Origin: RGIG4608 sp045631445
Lineage (GTDB): Bacteria; Bacillota; Clostridia; Oscillospirales; CAG-272
Assembly: GCA_045631445.1 (NCBI GenBank)
Contig: JAZQUS010000036.1
Coordinates: 1-12,376, forward strand
DNA length: 12,376 nt
Direction of reading: 5' to 3'
Shown: piece by piece, positions 12,373 through 12,376 of the stretch
Numbering within the stretch: the stretch's first letter is position 1
Layout: each line of letters opens with the position of its first letter
Notes under the pieces: generated by a model
Seen by the model: only the letters and a program-made list of their open reading frames with translations
What the model was told of the DNA's origin: nothing
Databases searched by the model: none
Made by a program: the position numbers and the translations under genes

Positions 12373-12376
12373 ATCC

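Noticed and set aside
1..12376. CRISPR arrays, insertion sequences and rRNA genes.
   Set aside because: No regularly spaced repeats, transposase motifs or rRNA sequence were seen on either strand.

Overview
The window looks like low-GC, endospore-forming Clostridia (Bacillota) chromosome. The basis is AT-rich intergenic DNA, strong GGAGG-type ribosome sites, T-rich intrinsic terminators, a SpoIIID gene, and a YmdB-type phosphodiesterase. No rRNA or other phylogenetic marker is present, so a finer placement (a gut Oscillospiraceae-like organism is my guess) is inference.

Layout. (1) 1-1303, minus strand: a lipoprotein that runs off the left edge, preceded by a promoter and a strongly folded leader ending in an intrinsic terminator. 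(2) 1549-1905, minus strand: a tRNA-Ser(CGA) with promoter and terminator, followed by a 190-bp unit that ends in a second copy of the tRNA 3' end and a second terminator. (3) 1934-2807: a monocistronic YmdB-family phosphodiesterase. (4) 2838-7050: a sugar-nucleotide/galactose operon (nucleotidyltransferase, galE, Nudix hydrolase, GNAT acetyltransferase, internally deleted HAD phosphatase, galM) with its own promoter and a terminator shared with the convergent SpoU-type rRNA/tRNA methyltransferase (7052-7825, minus). (5) 7845-8171: spoIIID behind a good match to a SigmaE promoter.

(6) From about 8172 the character changes to an accessory element. It contains a DNA cytosine methyltransferase-like protein, a short plus-strand structured RNA with its own promoter and terminator, a 129-aa unknown protein, a rolling-circle initiator of the pMV158 RepB (Rep_2, HUH) family, and two small basic unknown proteins. 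A sequence identical to the TACTACGAC nick site of that replicon family lies 24 bases beyond the rep stop codon. Palindromes, an 11-bp direct repeat and a large imperfect hairpin lie upstream of rep. At the right edge a divergent gene encodes a zinc-ribbon plus PD-(D/E)XK-like nuclease. I see no integrase, transposase or relaxase, so how this replicon-like segment is held in the chromosome, and where it ends, is open.

How the parts fit. The gal genes would interconvert galactose anomers (GalM) and UDP-galactose/UDP-glucose (GalE), with the nucleotidyltransferase supplying the nucleotide sugar; no galK or galT is visible. The rep, nick site and hairpins form a plausible rolling-circle replication module, and the methyltransferase, small RNA and nuclease are its likely cargo or defence and modification functions. 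The most novel-looking items are the standalone RNA at 9143-9240, the folded leader at 1304-1464, and the nick site with rep inside an apparent chromosomal context.
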